This document shows, piece by piece, positions 21,246 to 28,763 of a DNA stretch of 28,763 nucleotides. Each line of letters begins with the position of its first letter. Position 1 is the first letter of the stretch. The position numbers and the translations under genes are program-made. The stretch is from JAVBOD01 sp031551045 (GTDB lineage: Bacteria; Bacteroidota; Bacteroidia; Bacteroidales; UBA932), in the NCBI GenBank assembly GCA_031551045.1, contig JAVBOD010000057.1, positions 1 to 28,763 of the forward strand. Reading direction: 5' to 3'. The notes under the pieces were generated by a model. The model was not told the origin of the DNA, did not search any database, and worked only from the letters and a program-made list of their open reading frames with translations.

Positions 21246-22819
21246 TTCGACTTCTTTTCTTCTATTATTTCGCGGATGATTTGTTTATTCGTGTCGGTTT
21301 CTTTGGTCGCCACCAACGTGCGGATGGAGAACACACGCAGCGCATCGGAAATCGACAGCGTGGCTTCGGCCGAGTCTTTGCGCCCGGTAAACGGCAGGTT
21401 GTCGGGGCCGCGCTGGCATTGTGCATTGATATTTACGCGGCATACTTGATTCACCAACGTATCGACCAGTTCGGCAATTTGCGACGAGTCGCGTCCAAAA
21501 ATACTGGCTTGCTGCCCATAGTTCGATTCCACCACATAATCCAACGGTTCCTGAATATTTTTATAAGTCAACACCGGAATCACGGGGCCGAATTGTTCTT
21601 CGTAATACACGCGCATTTGCTTGTTTACCGGATAAAGAACGGCCGGAAAAAACAGCGATTTGTATTGCTCACCGCCGTGCGGATTCATCACCTTAGCGCC
21701 GTGTTTTTCGGCATCGGCAATCAATTCGCTAAGGTAGCCGGGTTTGTTGGGCTCGGGCAGCGGAGTAATAAAAACATCATCGTCCCACGGCAAGCCGATT
21801 TTCAGTTTCTCCACTTCGGCCGATAATTTTTCTACGAATTGCGGCGCAATATCTTCGTGCACAAAAATCATTTTCAACCCTGTGCAACGTTGTCCGTTGA
21901 ACGACAAGGCGCCCGAAATACATTCTTTTACCGTATTATCCAAATCGGCATCTTGGAGAATGATGGCCGGATTCTTGGCATCCAAGCCCAATACGGACTT
22001 CATGCGATGTAGTTTGGGGTGTTGCTTTTTCAGGTCGCCGGCTACTTTGCTGCTGCCGATGAACGCCAACACATCAATTTTTCCCGATTGCATGATGGGC
22101 GGAATCACATTACTGCCGCGGCCGTACACGGTGTTCACCACGCCTTTCGGGAAGGCTTCGCAAAAGGCGTTCAGTAGCGGGGCATGCAGCAGTACGCCTA
22201 ATTTCGGCGGCTTGAACAAAACCGTGTTACCCATGATGAGCGCCGGAATTAGTGTGGTAAATGTTTCGTTGAGCGGATAATTATAAGGCCCCATGCAAAG
22301 CGTCACACCCAGCGGAGCGCGCCGTACCTGTGCAATAATATCGTTTGTGATGACAAAGCGAGACGAATCGCGGTCAAGGTTTTTCAACGCCTCAATGGTG
22401 TCGTAGATATAATCCACCGTGCGGTCGAACTCCTTAATGGCGTCCTTTAAGCTTTTGCCGATTTCCCACATGATAAGTTTTACTACCGTCTCTTTTTGTT
22501 CATCCATCAGTTGCACGAATTTCTTTACACATTCGATACGTTCGGCCACCGGCATTGCAGGCCATTCGCCGCGCCCGTGGTCGAAAGCCGCCACTGCGGC
22601 ATCCAGCGCTTGCATTACATGCACCTCGTCCATCAGCGGATATGCGCCGATGTAATTATTTTCTCCGACGTACACGGGCGAAAATACGTCCTGAAGTTCG
22701 CCGTGCCATTCTTTTATTTCTCCATTGAGCAAATACGTGGTTTGTCTATAAGGAAACGGTAATGTATGTTGTGCCGGAATTCTGTCTGTGGAGACAAAGA
22801 GTTGAGAGAGGTTTTTCAT
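21218..22819 (-). CDS. Aldehyde dehydrogenase, GapN-like (NADP-GAPDH)
   Basis: The 533-residue protein belongs to the aldehyde dehydrogenase superfamily, in the branch usually annotated as non-phosphorylating NADP-dependent glyceraldehyde-3-phosphate dehydrogenase, which makes 3-phosphoglycerate and NADPH. Seen are the oxyanion Asn in GPYNYPLNETFTTLIPAL (N180), the cofactor-loop block FKPPKLGVL, FIGSSKVAGDL, and the catalytic C312 in FNGQRCTGLK. The position normally holding the general-base Glu (E in ELGGKNP) is G278 in LGLDAKNP, with Asp two residues on, D280. I recall LGLEAKNP in related proteins, so this may be a subfamily trait. The last residues are encoded by a dispersed repeat. The barrel gene lies 119 bp downstream and the MFS gene ends 83 bp upstream. 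Confidence 0.85.
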   Translation of the reverse strand: MKNLSQLFVSTDRIPAQHTLPFPYRQTTYLLNGEIKEWHGELQDVFSPVYVGENNYIGAYPLMDEVHVMQALDAAVAAFDHGRGEWPAMPVAERIECVKKFVQLMDEQKETVVKLIMWEIGKSLKDAIKEFDRTVDYIYDTIEALKNLDRDSSRFVITNDIIAQVRRAPLGVTLCMGPYNYPLNETFTTLIPALIMGNTVLFKPPKLGVLLHAPLLNAFCEAFPKGVVNTVYGRGSNVIPPIMQSGKIDVLAFIGSSKVAGDLKKQHPKLHRMKSVLGLDAKNPAIILQDADLDNTVKECISGALSFNGQRCTGLKMIFVHEDIAPQFVEKLSAEVEKLKIGLPWDDDVFITPLPEPNKPGYLSELIADAEKHGAKVMNPHGGEQYKSLFFPAVLYPVNKQMRVYYEEQFGPVIPVLTYKNIQEPLDYVVESNYGQQASIFGRDSSQIAELVDTLVNQVCRVNINAQCQRGPDNLPFTGRKDSAEATLSISDALRVFSIRTLVATKETDTNKQIIREIIEEKKSNFLSTDFIL

Positions 22820-22902
22820 TAATTCTATGTTGTGTTTCTTTTAATCTTTTTATTTTTTGATGCCAAAAGATATGATGTTTTTTACAAATATCGTGCCTAA
22901 AA

Positions 22903-24204
22903 TTAAGTGCTCGGCCGCTCTTGCGAACCGCCCGCAATATGAATTTTTTCTGTGTTTGTTTTGGGAATAACCCTCGCCTTAAGCAAAAGGCTTCTATAGA
23001 TAATAAAGAGAATCAATACTAAAGTAAAAGATACAAACCCATTGGCAAAAAATCCGTATTGTTTTCCGAATGTATCCATGGCCAAACCGGTAAGGGCGTT
23101 CCCAATCGGCGTACTTCCCGTATTTATCAGCACATAAATACTCATCACTCTGCCTCGGTATTTGTCATCAATATTCAATTGTATCCGTGTGTTGGCGCGG
23201 TTCAGGAAACACAGCGCAAGAAAACCGTACAAGATGAGAATCATTACAATAACAACCATTGACTTTAAAAATAGCAATGTCATCATTTGCAACGCGGCCA
23301 TAGAGAGCGCTACAATCACCAAGAAATACCGGCTGGGAATATCTTTCCCGATACTGCCCATAAACAGCGCTCCGCATAGCGAACCGAGGCCGAATACCGA
23401 CAACAGGAGGCTGTAAGTGCTTTCGTCGCCCAGCAATACGTCTTTTGCAAATACGGGAAGAATAACATTGGAGTTCATGGCAAATGTTCCGATGACCGCC
23501 ATGATTAAAAATGTCGGGAATATTTTTTTATTTTTTACGGTGTACAGAATACCTTCCTTTATTTCCGGGATGATTTTTTTTCTCGAATCTTTTTTGTGCG
23601 GTTTTCCGATTACCGATATTAATGCCACGCCATAAAGAACCGGAATAAAACTCAGGCCGTTAATAAGAAAACAAAGCCCTACGCCTAAGAATTTCATAAT
23701 CATACCGGCAATAAGCGGGCCAATGATTTTCGCCAAATTGAACGTGGTGGAATTTAACGAAATGGCATTGGGTAAATCTTTTTTTCCTACCAACTCTACG
23801 AAATACGACTGCCGTGTCGGTTGGTCTATACTGGTGCCGATACCCGCTATCAATGCCAAAACAGCAAACAACCAATAATTGGTAGAACCCAAAAATACTA
23901 ACAGCGCCAACGCCAGCGATTGCACCATGAATAATGTTTGCGTAAAAAGCAGGATTTTCTTTTTGGGAAAACGTTCGATTAGAACACCCACGAACAAGGA
24001 GAGTAGCAATACCGGCCCAAACTCAAAAACTCCCATTAAGCCCAAGAGAAACGGCGAACCGCTTATCTTATACACGTACCAGCTTAGGGCCGTTACCTGA
24101 ATCATGCTGCCGATAGTGGACACCGCTTGCCCAAACCAAAAATTCCGAAAATCTTTATGGTATAATGCTGCAAAAGTTTTTCTGAAAATTGTTTGTAGGG
24201 TCAT
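22903..24204 (-). CDS. MFS transporter, EntS-like (MFS_3)
   Basis: The 433-residue inner-membrane protein has about 12 hydrophobic helices and the MFS_3/EntS-type start (FRNFWFGQAVSTIGSMIQVTALSWYVYKI). The loop between helices 2 and 3 carries the motif-A-like GVLIERFPKKKILL, and the first half ends with IGTSIDQPTRQSYFVELVGKKDLPNAISLNS, a block typical of this exporter group. Members export siderophores, macrolides or other small molecules by proton antiport; the substrate here cannot be read from sequence. There is no siderophore biosynthesis gene nearby. It lies between the hutU gene and the aldehyde dehydrogenase on the same strand, with a long inverted repeat separating it from hutU, so it is probably not part of the hut unit. 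Confidence 0.88.
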   Translation of the reverse strand: MTLQTIFRKTFAALYHKDFRNFWFGQAVSTIGSMIQVTALSWYVYKISGSPFLLGLMGVFEFGPVLLLSLFVGVLIERFPKKKILLFTQTLFMVQSLALALLVFLGSTNYWLFAVLALIAGIGTSIDQPTRQSYFVELVGKKDLPNAISLNSTTFNLAKIIGPLIAGMIMKFLGVGLCFLINGLSFIPVLYGVALISVIGKPHKKDSRKKIIPEIKEGILYTVKNKKIFPTFLIMAVIGTFAMNSNVILPVFAKDVLLGDESTYSLLLSVFGLGSLCGALFMGSIGKDIPSRYFLVIVALSMAALQMMTLLFLKSMVVIVMILILYGFLALCFLNRANTRIQLNIDDKYRGRVMSIYVLINTGSTPIGNALTGLAMDTFGKQYGFFANGFVSFTLVLILFIIYRSLLLKARVIPKTNTEKIHIAGGSQERPST

Positions 24205-24285
24205 AAATTTGAAAATACGCTATCGTTGTTAACCTGAAGCCGGCAAATATCAGTCTGAAATGTTTTTCTCGTCATTTCGGTTTTT

Positions 24286-24385
24286 GTTATTCTGAGCAAA
24301 GCGAAGAATCTGTAATCTAAATATAACATAACAGATTCTTCGCTTTGCTCAGAATGACAAGGCTACTAAGGATTGTCAAATCTAA
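24286..24385. repeat. Inverted pair of the 26-bp repeat plus palindrome half site
   Basis: Arms at 24286-24313 (GTTATTCTGAGCAAAGCGAA plus GAATCTGT) and 24331-24358 are reverse complements over 28 bp with one mismatch, spaced by 17 AT-rich bases. The element lies 31 bases past the hutU stop codon, where a transcript end is expected. Next to it, TTGTCAAATCTAA at 24373-24385 is a half copy of the 33-bp palindrome. Confidence 0.8.
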
Positions 24386-24388
24386 CTT

Positions 24389-26389
24389 TTACTTAATCGC
24401 CGTGTCTAAAATGTTATCATCCATCAAATAGGGCATCGTTACTTTTAAGCCGTGACTGCGTTCCATTTCGCGTTGAATGGCAAACATCGCGCCATCGTTG
24501 CGTGCCCACGAACGGCGGGCAATGCCGTTGTTAACGTCCCAAAACAGCATCATCTTCAATCGCCGGTCGGCTTCGGCGCTACCGTCGAGCAACATCCCGA
24601 ATCCACCATTAATAACTTCGCCCCAACCTACGCCGCCACCGTTGTGGATACTTACCCACGTGGCGCCGCGGAACGAATCGCCGATTACGTTTTGAATCGC
24701 CATATCGGCCGTAAAGCGCGAACCGTCGTAGATATTCGATGTTTCGCGGTACGGCGAGTCGGTGCCCGAAACATCGTGATGGTCGCGACCCAACACAATG
24801 GGCGCTGAAATTTTTCCTTCTTTAATCGCTTTGTTGAACGCTTCGGCAATGCGCGTGCGGCCTTCGGCATCGGCATACAAAATGCGCGCTTGCGAACCGA
24901 CGACTAATTTATTTTCTTTGGCGCCTTTTATCCATTGGATATTGTCGCGCATTTGCTGTTGAATTTCAATCGGCGAATTTTTGGCAATATCTTCCAATAC
25001 CTGCATGGCCAATTGGTCGGAGAGGTCGAGATCTTCGGTTTTTCCCGAAGTGCATACCCAGCGGAATGGCCCGAAACCGTAGTCGAAGCACATGGGGCCC
25101 ATGATGTCTTGCACGTACGAAGGATATTTGAACGTGCCGTCGGCTTTCATCACATCTGCGCCGGCGCGGCTCGATTCCAGCAGGAATGCATTTCCGTAAT
25201 CGAAAAAATACATGCCGCGTGCCGCCAACGCATTGATAGCCGTAATGTGGCGGCGCAGCGTTGCTTGTACTTTTTCTTTGAATTTGGCGGGTTCCTCGGC
25301 CATCATGCGGTTGGCTTCCTCGAACGGAACATCCACCGGATAATAACCGCCTGCCCACGGGTTGTGCAGCGATGTTTGGTCGGAACCTAAATCCACTTGT
25401 ATATTGTTTTTGGCGAGATACTCCCATAAATCGACCACATTTCCTTGATAGGCGAACGAAACGATCTCTTTGTTCGTGCGGGCTTTCTGCACGCGTTCCA
25501 TTAATTTGTCGAGATTGTCATACACTTCGTCCACCCAGCCTTGCGAATGGCGTGTGTGCGTCGCTTTCGGATTGATTTCGGCGGTAATCGACACGCATCC
25601 TGCGATGTTGCCGGCCTTAGGTTGTGCGCCCGACATGCCGCCCAATCCGGCGGTCACGAACAGTTTTCCGGCCAATCCGTCGTTGCCGATTTTACGTCCG
25701 GCATTCAACACCGTAATCGTCGTGCCGTGTACAATGCCTTGCGGCCCGATGTACATGTACGAACCGGCGGTCATTTGTCCGTATTGTGTTACACCCAGTG
25801 CGTTGAAGCGTTCCCAGTCGTCGGGTTTCGAGTAATTCGGAATCATCATGCCGTTGGTAACCACCACACGCGGCGCTTCTTTGTGCGACGGAAACAAGCC
25901 CATAGGGTGTCCCGAATACATTGCCAATGTTTGCTCGTCGGTCATCTCGGCCAAATATTTCATCGTCAACAAATACTGCGCCCAGTTTTGGAACACCGCA
26001 CCATTTCCTCCGTAAGTAATCAATTCGTGCGGATGTTGCGCCACCGCATAATCCAGATTATTCTGAATCATCAGCATGATAGCTTTCGCCTGCTCGCTCT
26101 TTCCGGGATATTCCGAAATGTGACGTGCATACATTTTGTAGGCAGGGCGAAAACGATACATGTAAATGCGTCCGTATTTTTCCAATTCATCGGCAAATTC
26201 CGGCGCCAACTCGGCATGGTGTTTCGGGTCGAAATAACGCAAGGCATTACGCAAGGCTAATTTTTTTTCTTCTTTCGTAAGAATATCTTTGCGCTTCGGT
26301 GCATGGTTGATGCCGGTGTCGTACGCTTGCGGCACAGGCAACACCTCCGGAATGCCTTGTAAAATCTGTTGTTGAAATACTTTATCCAT
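24389..26389 (-). CDS. hutU: Urocanate hydratase
   Basis: HutU adds water to urocanate to give 4-imidazolone-5-propionate, the second step of histidine degradation, using tightly bound NAD+ as an electrophile. The 666 residues are longer than the roughly 555 of Pseudomonas and match the long form common in Bacteroidota; the extra N-terminal part (1-110) includes helical segments such as NALRYFDPKHHAELAPEFADEL. Family blocks include LITYGGNGAVFQNWAQYLLTMKYL, MYSGHPMGLFPSHKEAPRVV, the NAD-binding VTAGLGGMSGAQPKAGNIAG, and GRDHHDVSGTDSPYRETSNI near the end. It is the last gene of the hut group here, 183 bp after ftcD, with repeats between. Confidence 0.96.
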   Translation of the reverse strand: MDKVFQQQILQGIPEVLPVPQAYDTGINHAPKRKDILTKEEKKLALRNALRYFDPKHHAELAPEFADELEKYGRIYMYRFRPAYKMYARHISEYPGKSEQAKAIMLMIQNNLDYAVAQHPHELITYGGNGAVFQNWAQYLLTMKYLAEMTDEQTLAMYSGHPMGLFPSHKEAPRVVVTNGMMIPNYSKPDDWERFNALGVTQYGQMTAGSYMYIGPQGIVHGTTITVLNAGRKIGNDGLAGKLFVTAGLGGMSGAQPKAGNIAGCVSITAEINPKATHTRHSQGWVDEVYDNLDKLMERVQKARTNKEIVSFAYQGNVVDLWEYLAKNNIQVDLGSDQTSLHNPWAGGYYPVDVPFEEANRMMAEEPAKFKEKVQATLRRHITAINALAARGMYFFDYGNAFLLESSRAGADVMKADGTFKYPSYVQDIMGPMCFDYGFGPFRWVCTSGKTEDLDLSDQLAMQVLEDIAKNSPIEIQQQMRDNIQWIKGAKENKLVVGSQARILYADAEGRTRIAEAFNKAIKEGKISAPIVLGRDHHDVSGTDSPYRETSNIYDGSRFTADMAIQNVIGDSFRGATWVSIHNGGGVGWGEVINGGFGMLLDGSAEADRRLKMMLFWDVNNGIARRSWARNDGAMFAIQREMERSHGLKVTMPYLMDDNILDTAIK

Positions 26390-26424
26390 AACTCTCTTCG
26401 CTTAATATCTATCTAAATCTCCTT

Positions 26425-26529
26425 TGTCATTGCGGCTTTTTGTCATTCTGAGCGAAGCGAAGAATCTGTGATTTTGGATATCGGATATTAGATATTAGAT
26501 ATCAGATTCTTCGCTACGCTCAGAATGAC
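26425..26529. repeat. Repeat cluster between ftcD and hutU
   Basis: A truncated GTCATTGCGG (26425-26434) is followed by an inverted pair of the 26-bp family: 26442-26467 and 26504-26529, complementary except one base. The 36-base spacer contains GGATATCGGATATTAGATAT and a further AGATATC, the third repeat family. The structure lies inside the presumed hut transcript. Confidence 0.8.
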
Positions 26530-26572
26530 AACATGTGTAAAGCTTGTAATGTGTAAAGCCTGTAAAAGGTAA

Positions 26573-28267
26573 TTATCCTATCTTCTCGTTTACCGTTTTC
26601 AAAATAGCCGTTTCCATCTCGTTGGCTTGTTTCATAATAGCGTCGGCTTCGGCTACGATGTTTGTCGCAAAAGTTTTATCGGTCAATCCGGAGGCGTTTA
26701 TTTTTACATTCAAATAAGCGCCCATCACGGCAGAACGAATACACAGCGCGCCCACGCCGGCATCGGTTACCGAGTTGGGGTTGCCTTCTTCGGCCATGGC
26801 TTTTACTACGTCAAACGCTTGCGATGCCACTTTCATCGTGCGCAAAGGAACTTCCGTGGCGTATTTCGTAGCATCCTGAATAGCCTTTGTCCGCGCAGCT
26901 TTCTCGGCATCGGAATCTTTGGGTAAACCAAAGGCATCCATGATACGGTTGAATGAATTAGTATCTTCGTCCACCAGCATCAACAATTCGGTCATGATTT
27001 TTTGTCCGCGTTCGGCCCAATCCGAGAAATGTTTCCAACGCTCGTCCCAACCCGGTTTGTGTGCCGAGAGATTGGCTACCATAGTTCCCAAAGCAGCGCC
27101 TAATGAACCTAAATAAGCAGCGATGGAGCCGCCGCCCGGAGCCGGCGATTCGCTGGCGGTTTCTTCGGCAAAACCTTTACAGCTTAAATCAATCAGGCGT
27201 TTTTTATTTTTATCTTCAATGAGGTATTCAATGATTTTTTCCTGCGGATTGAAAGGTTTCAAATCATCTAAACCTAATGATTTTACTGCTATTTTGATGA
27301 TTTCGCTTTCGGCGATTCCCGTAGAGCGTTGTTGTTTTTCCAGGAAATATCTTCCGGCTTCCAACAGCGCATTTTTAGGCACTAATCCTACGATTTCGCA
27401 GCCGCTTACACGGATTCCACGCGCTTGCGCTTTGTTGCACACTTCGTCGAAAGCCACGTGAATAGGCGTTTTGCTGATGTTGGTTAAATTCATCGACACT
27501 TGTGCGATGCCGTATTCTTCAATGAACCACCCAATGGCTTTGCAATGTGTGAGCGTGCCGGGGATCCACACGGTTTCTCCGTTAGTGTCTTTCACCATCT
27601 TTCCGGTAACCGGATTCCCTTCGCGTTTCGGGCGGCCTTTTTCGCGTACATCGAAAGCAATGGCATTGGCACGGCGCACCGAAGTCGTATTCAAATTATA
27701 GTTGATAGCTACTAAAAAATCACGTGCACTCACAGCCGTAGCGCCGGTTTTAGCCACTTGTTCGTTGAAGGCGGCGGGACCAAAATCGGGTTTCCATTGC
27801 GGGTCAACCAATTTTTTAGGCAGGCCTTCGTATTCGCCGGCTCGGCAGTTTGCCAGATTGCGGCGTTTTTCTTCAAAAGCAGCGTTTTCATAACAGTAAA
27901 TCGGAATTTGCAATTCGTCGCCGAGGCGTTTGGCTAATTTGCGGGCATACTCGGCCGTTTCTTCCATCGTAACGCCGGCAATGGGAATCAACGGACACAC
28001 ATCGGTAGCGCCCATGCGCGGATGTTCGCCTTTGTGGTAACGCATGTCAATTACTTCCGCCGCTTTTTTTACGGTTTGAAAAGCAGCCTCCAACACTTCG
28101 TCGGGAGTACCTACAAACGTAACTACGGTGCGGTTGGTAGCCGCACCCGGATCTACGTCCAGCAATTTTACGCCTTCAATTTTTTCAATTTCATTCGTGA
28201 TTTGCTTAATCACATTCATGTCGCGGCCTTCGCTGAAATTCGGCACGCATTCAATCAAACGTTGCAT
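26573..28267 (-). CDS. ftcD: Glutamate formimidoyltransferase / formimino-THF cyclodeaminase
   Basis: This 564-residue bifunctional enzyme transfers the formimino group from formiminoglutamate to tetrahydrofolate and then releases ammonia, yielding glutamate and 5,10-methenyl-THF. The transferase part (1-325) has catalytic H82 in HKGEHPRMGATDVCPLIPI and D39 in LLDVDPGAATNRT, at the same numbers as I recall for the mammalian enzyme. The cyclodeaminase part (about 347-560) opens with ETASESPAPGGGSIAAYLGS and has LGTMVANLSAHKPGW. The length and fusion match animal FTCD (541 residues). Many bacteria use separate genes or other routes, so the fused form is informative. It is preceded by hutI and followed by hutU. 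No promoter box is evident in the 123-bp gap upstream. Confidence 0.96.
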   Translation of the reverse strand: MQRLIECVPNFSEGRDMNVIKQITNEIEKIEGVKLLDVDPGAATNRTVVTFVGTPDEVLEAAFQTVKKAAEVIDMRYHKGEHPRMGATDVCPLIPIAGVTMEETAEYARKLAKRLGDELQIPIYCYENAAFEEKRRNLANCRAGEYEGLPKKLVDPQWKPDFGPAAFNEQVAKTGATAVSARDFLVAINYNLNTTSVRRANAIAFDVREKGRPKREGNPVTGKMVKDTNGETVWIPGTLTHCKAIGWFIEEYGIAQVSMNLTNISKTPIHVAFDEVCNKAQARGIRVSGCEIVGLVPKNALLEAGRYFLEKQQRSTGIAESEIIKIAVKSLGLDDLKPFNPQEKIIEYLIEDKNKKRLIDLSCKGFAEETASESPAPGGGSIAAYLGSLGAALGTMVANLSAHKPGWDERWKHFSDWAERGQKIMTELLMLVDEDTNSFNRIMDAFGLPKDSDAEKAARTKAIQDATKYATEVPLRTMKVASQAFDVVKAMAEEGNPNSVTDAGVGALCIRSAVMGAYLNVKINASGLTDKTFATNIVAEADAIMKQANEMETAILKTVNEKIG

Positions 28268-28302
28268 ATATTTTTTGTTTATTGTTCAAGTCCACATTAG
28301 AC

Positions 28303-28355
28303 AGATTCTTCACTTCGCTCGCCTGAATGATAGAGTCGGGCAGGTTCAGAATGAC
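28303..28355 (-). repeat. 26-bp family repeat split by a 26-bp insert
   Basis: AGATTCTTCACTTCGCTC (28303-28320) and CAGAATGAC (28347-28355) are the two parts of one repeat copy. Between them lies a 26-bp segment starting GCCTGAATGATAGAGTCGGG and ending CAGGTT, itself bounded by CCTG/CAGG. It is located between hutI and ftcD. Confidence 0.65.
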
Positions 28356-28390
28356 AAAATCCGGTATCTAAATCATTCATAGTTCATAAC

Positions 28391-28763
28391 TCATCGTTCT
28401 ATAGCCTTTCCTTGTAAAATTACGGTGTCTATTAAGTCCGAACCAAAAGCATACGGTAAAAATTCATAGCTTGGAATTTCTTTAGTAATGAAAACATTTG
28501 CCGTTTTTCCCCGGGCAATGCTTCCGTGTGTTTCGCTCAATCCCATGGCATATGCGCCGTTGATCGTGGCGGCATTAATAGCTTCTTCGGGCGTCATTTT
28601 CATTTGGATACAGGCCAGCGACAGCATGAATTTCATATCGCCGGCGGGCGACGAACCCGGATTGTAATTGGAAGCCAGCGCCACCGGCAAACCCGCATCA
28701 ATCATGCCGCGTGCCGGAGGATAATTTTGTGCCAAAAAGAAATTCGAACCCGGCAACAAAGTC
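28391..28763 (-). CDS. hutI: Imidazolonepropionase, C-terminal part (cut by window edge)
   Basis: HutI is a metal-dependent amidohydrolase that opens 4-imidazolone-5-propionate to N-formimino-glutamate, the step between HutU and FtcD. Only the last 123 residues are in the window; the start lies beyond the right edge and a TTG at 28759 is internal. Visible are LLPGSNFFLAQNYPPARGMIDAGLPVALAS, the NYNPGSSPAGDM block, and ACIQMKMTPEEAINAATINGAYAMGL. The amidohydrolase motif at the end of strand 8, normally (S/T)D-x-NPG with a catalytic Asp, reads SNYNPG here. If real, this replaces the catalytic Asp by Asn (codon AAT). The hut context makes the identification firm despite truncation. Confidence 0.93.
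   Translation of the reverse strand, partial: TLLPGSNFFLAQNYPPARGMIDAGLPVALASNYNPGSSPAGDMKFMLSLACIQMKMTPEEAINAATINGAYAMGLSETHGSIARGKTANVFITKEIPSYEFLPYAFGSDLIDTVILQGKAIER

Noticed and set aside
22861..22880. Promoter-like TATCTTTTG upstream of the aldehyde dehydrogenase
   Set aside because: It has one base too many for TAnnTTTG and no matching -33 box.
25541..26260. 239-codon plus-strand open frame
   Set aside because: It is antisense to hutU; the Arg/His-rich translation is typical of shadow frames in this base composition.
19445..28355. Repeats as a CRISPR array
   Set aside because: Units are scattered singly or as inverted pairs kilobases apart, without regular spacers or cas genes.

Overview
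The window is chromosomal DNA from a member of the Bacteroidota, most likely order Bacteroidales. The reasons are the TAnnTTTG-type -7 promoter boxes upstream of several genes, the general lack of Shine-Dalgarno sequences, lineage-typical proteins (DUF4301, PdxB, a short Bacteroidota-type DUF721 protein behind recF, a long urocanate hydratase, a full-length FtcD fusion) and intergenic spaces full of dispersed hairpin repeats. I see no phage, plasmid, transposase, CRISPR, rRNA or tRNA gene.

Layout. 1-1534 (minus): a YebC/TACO1-family protein and a membrane-anchored TPR protein. 1635-8221 (plus): recF, a DUF721 gene, pdxB, a DUF4301 gene and argS; a 536-bp spacer before argS holds a striking structured element. 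8632-14328 (plus): a complete tripartite RND efflux operon (TolC/OprM-type channel, lipoprotein adaptor, AcrB-type pump), then a small PAS protein. 15017-17360 (plus): ffh and folD. 17578-19317 (minus): a DEAD-box RNA helicase with a DbpA-like C-terminus. 19568-22819 (minus): a PER/VEB-like class A beta-lactamase, a small probable outer-membrane barrel protein and a GapN-like aldehyde dehydrogenase. 22903-24204 (minus): an MFS exporter. 24389-28763 (minus): a histidine-degradation cluster in the order hutI (cut by the window edge), ftcD, hutU.

How genes work together. HutU converts urocanate to imidazolonepropionate, HutI opens it to formiminoglutamate, and FtcD moves the formimino group to tetrahydrofolate and deaminates it to 5,10-methenyl-THF. 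FolD, encoded elsewhere in the window, interconverts that same product with methylene- and formyl-THF. Channel, adaptor and pump form one envelope-spanning exporter. The beta-lactamase, the pump and the MFS protein are all potential drug-resistance determinants, but they are not in one operon.

The most unusual content is between genes: (a) a roughly 300-bp element at 5949-6290 with a long closing stem, nested hairpins and a possible pseudoknot; (b) at least six loci with a 26-bp repeat, three of them inverted pairs near gene 3' ends; (c) two 33-bp palindromes flanking one gene that differ by a compensated base pair; (d) repeats interrupted by short foreign inserts. Several repeats supply functional parts: a ribosome-binding site for folD, the C-terminal codons of the aldehyde dehydrogenase and the T-tract of a terminator.
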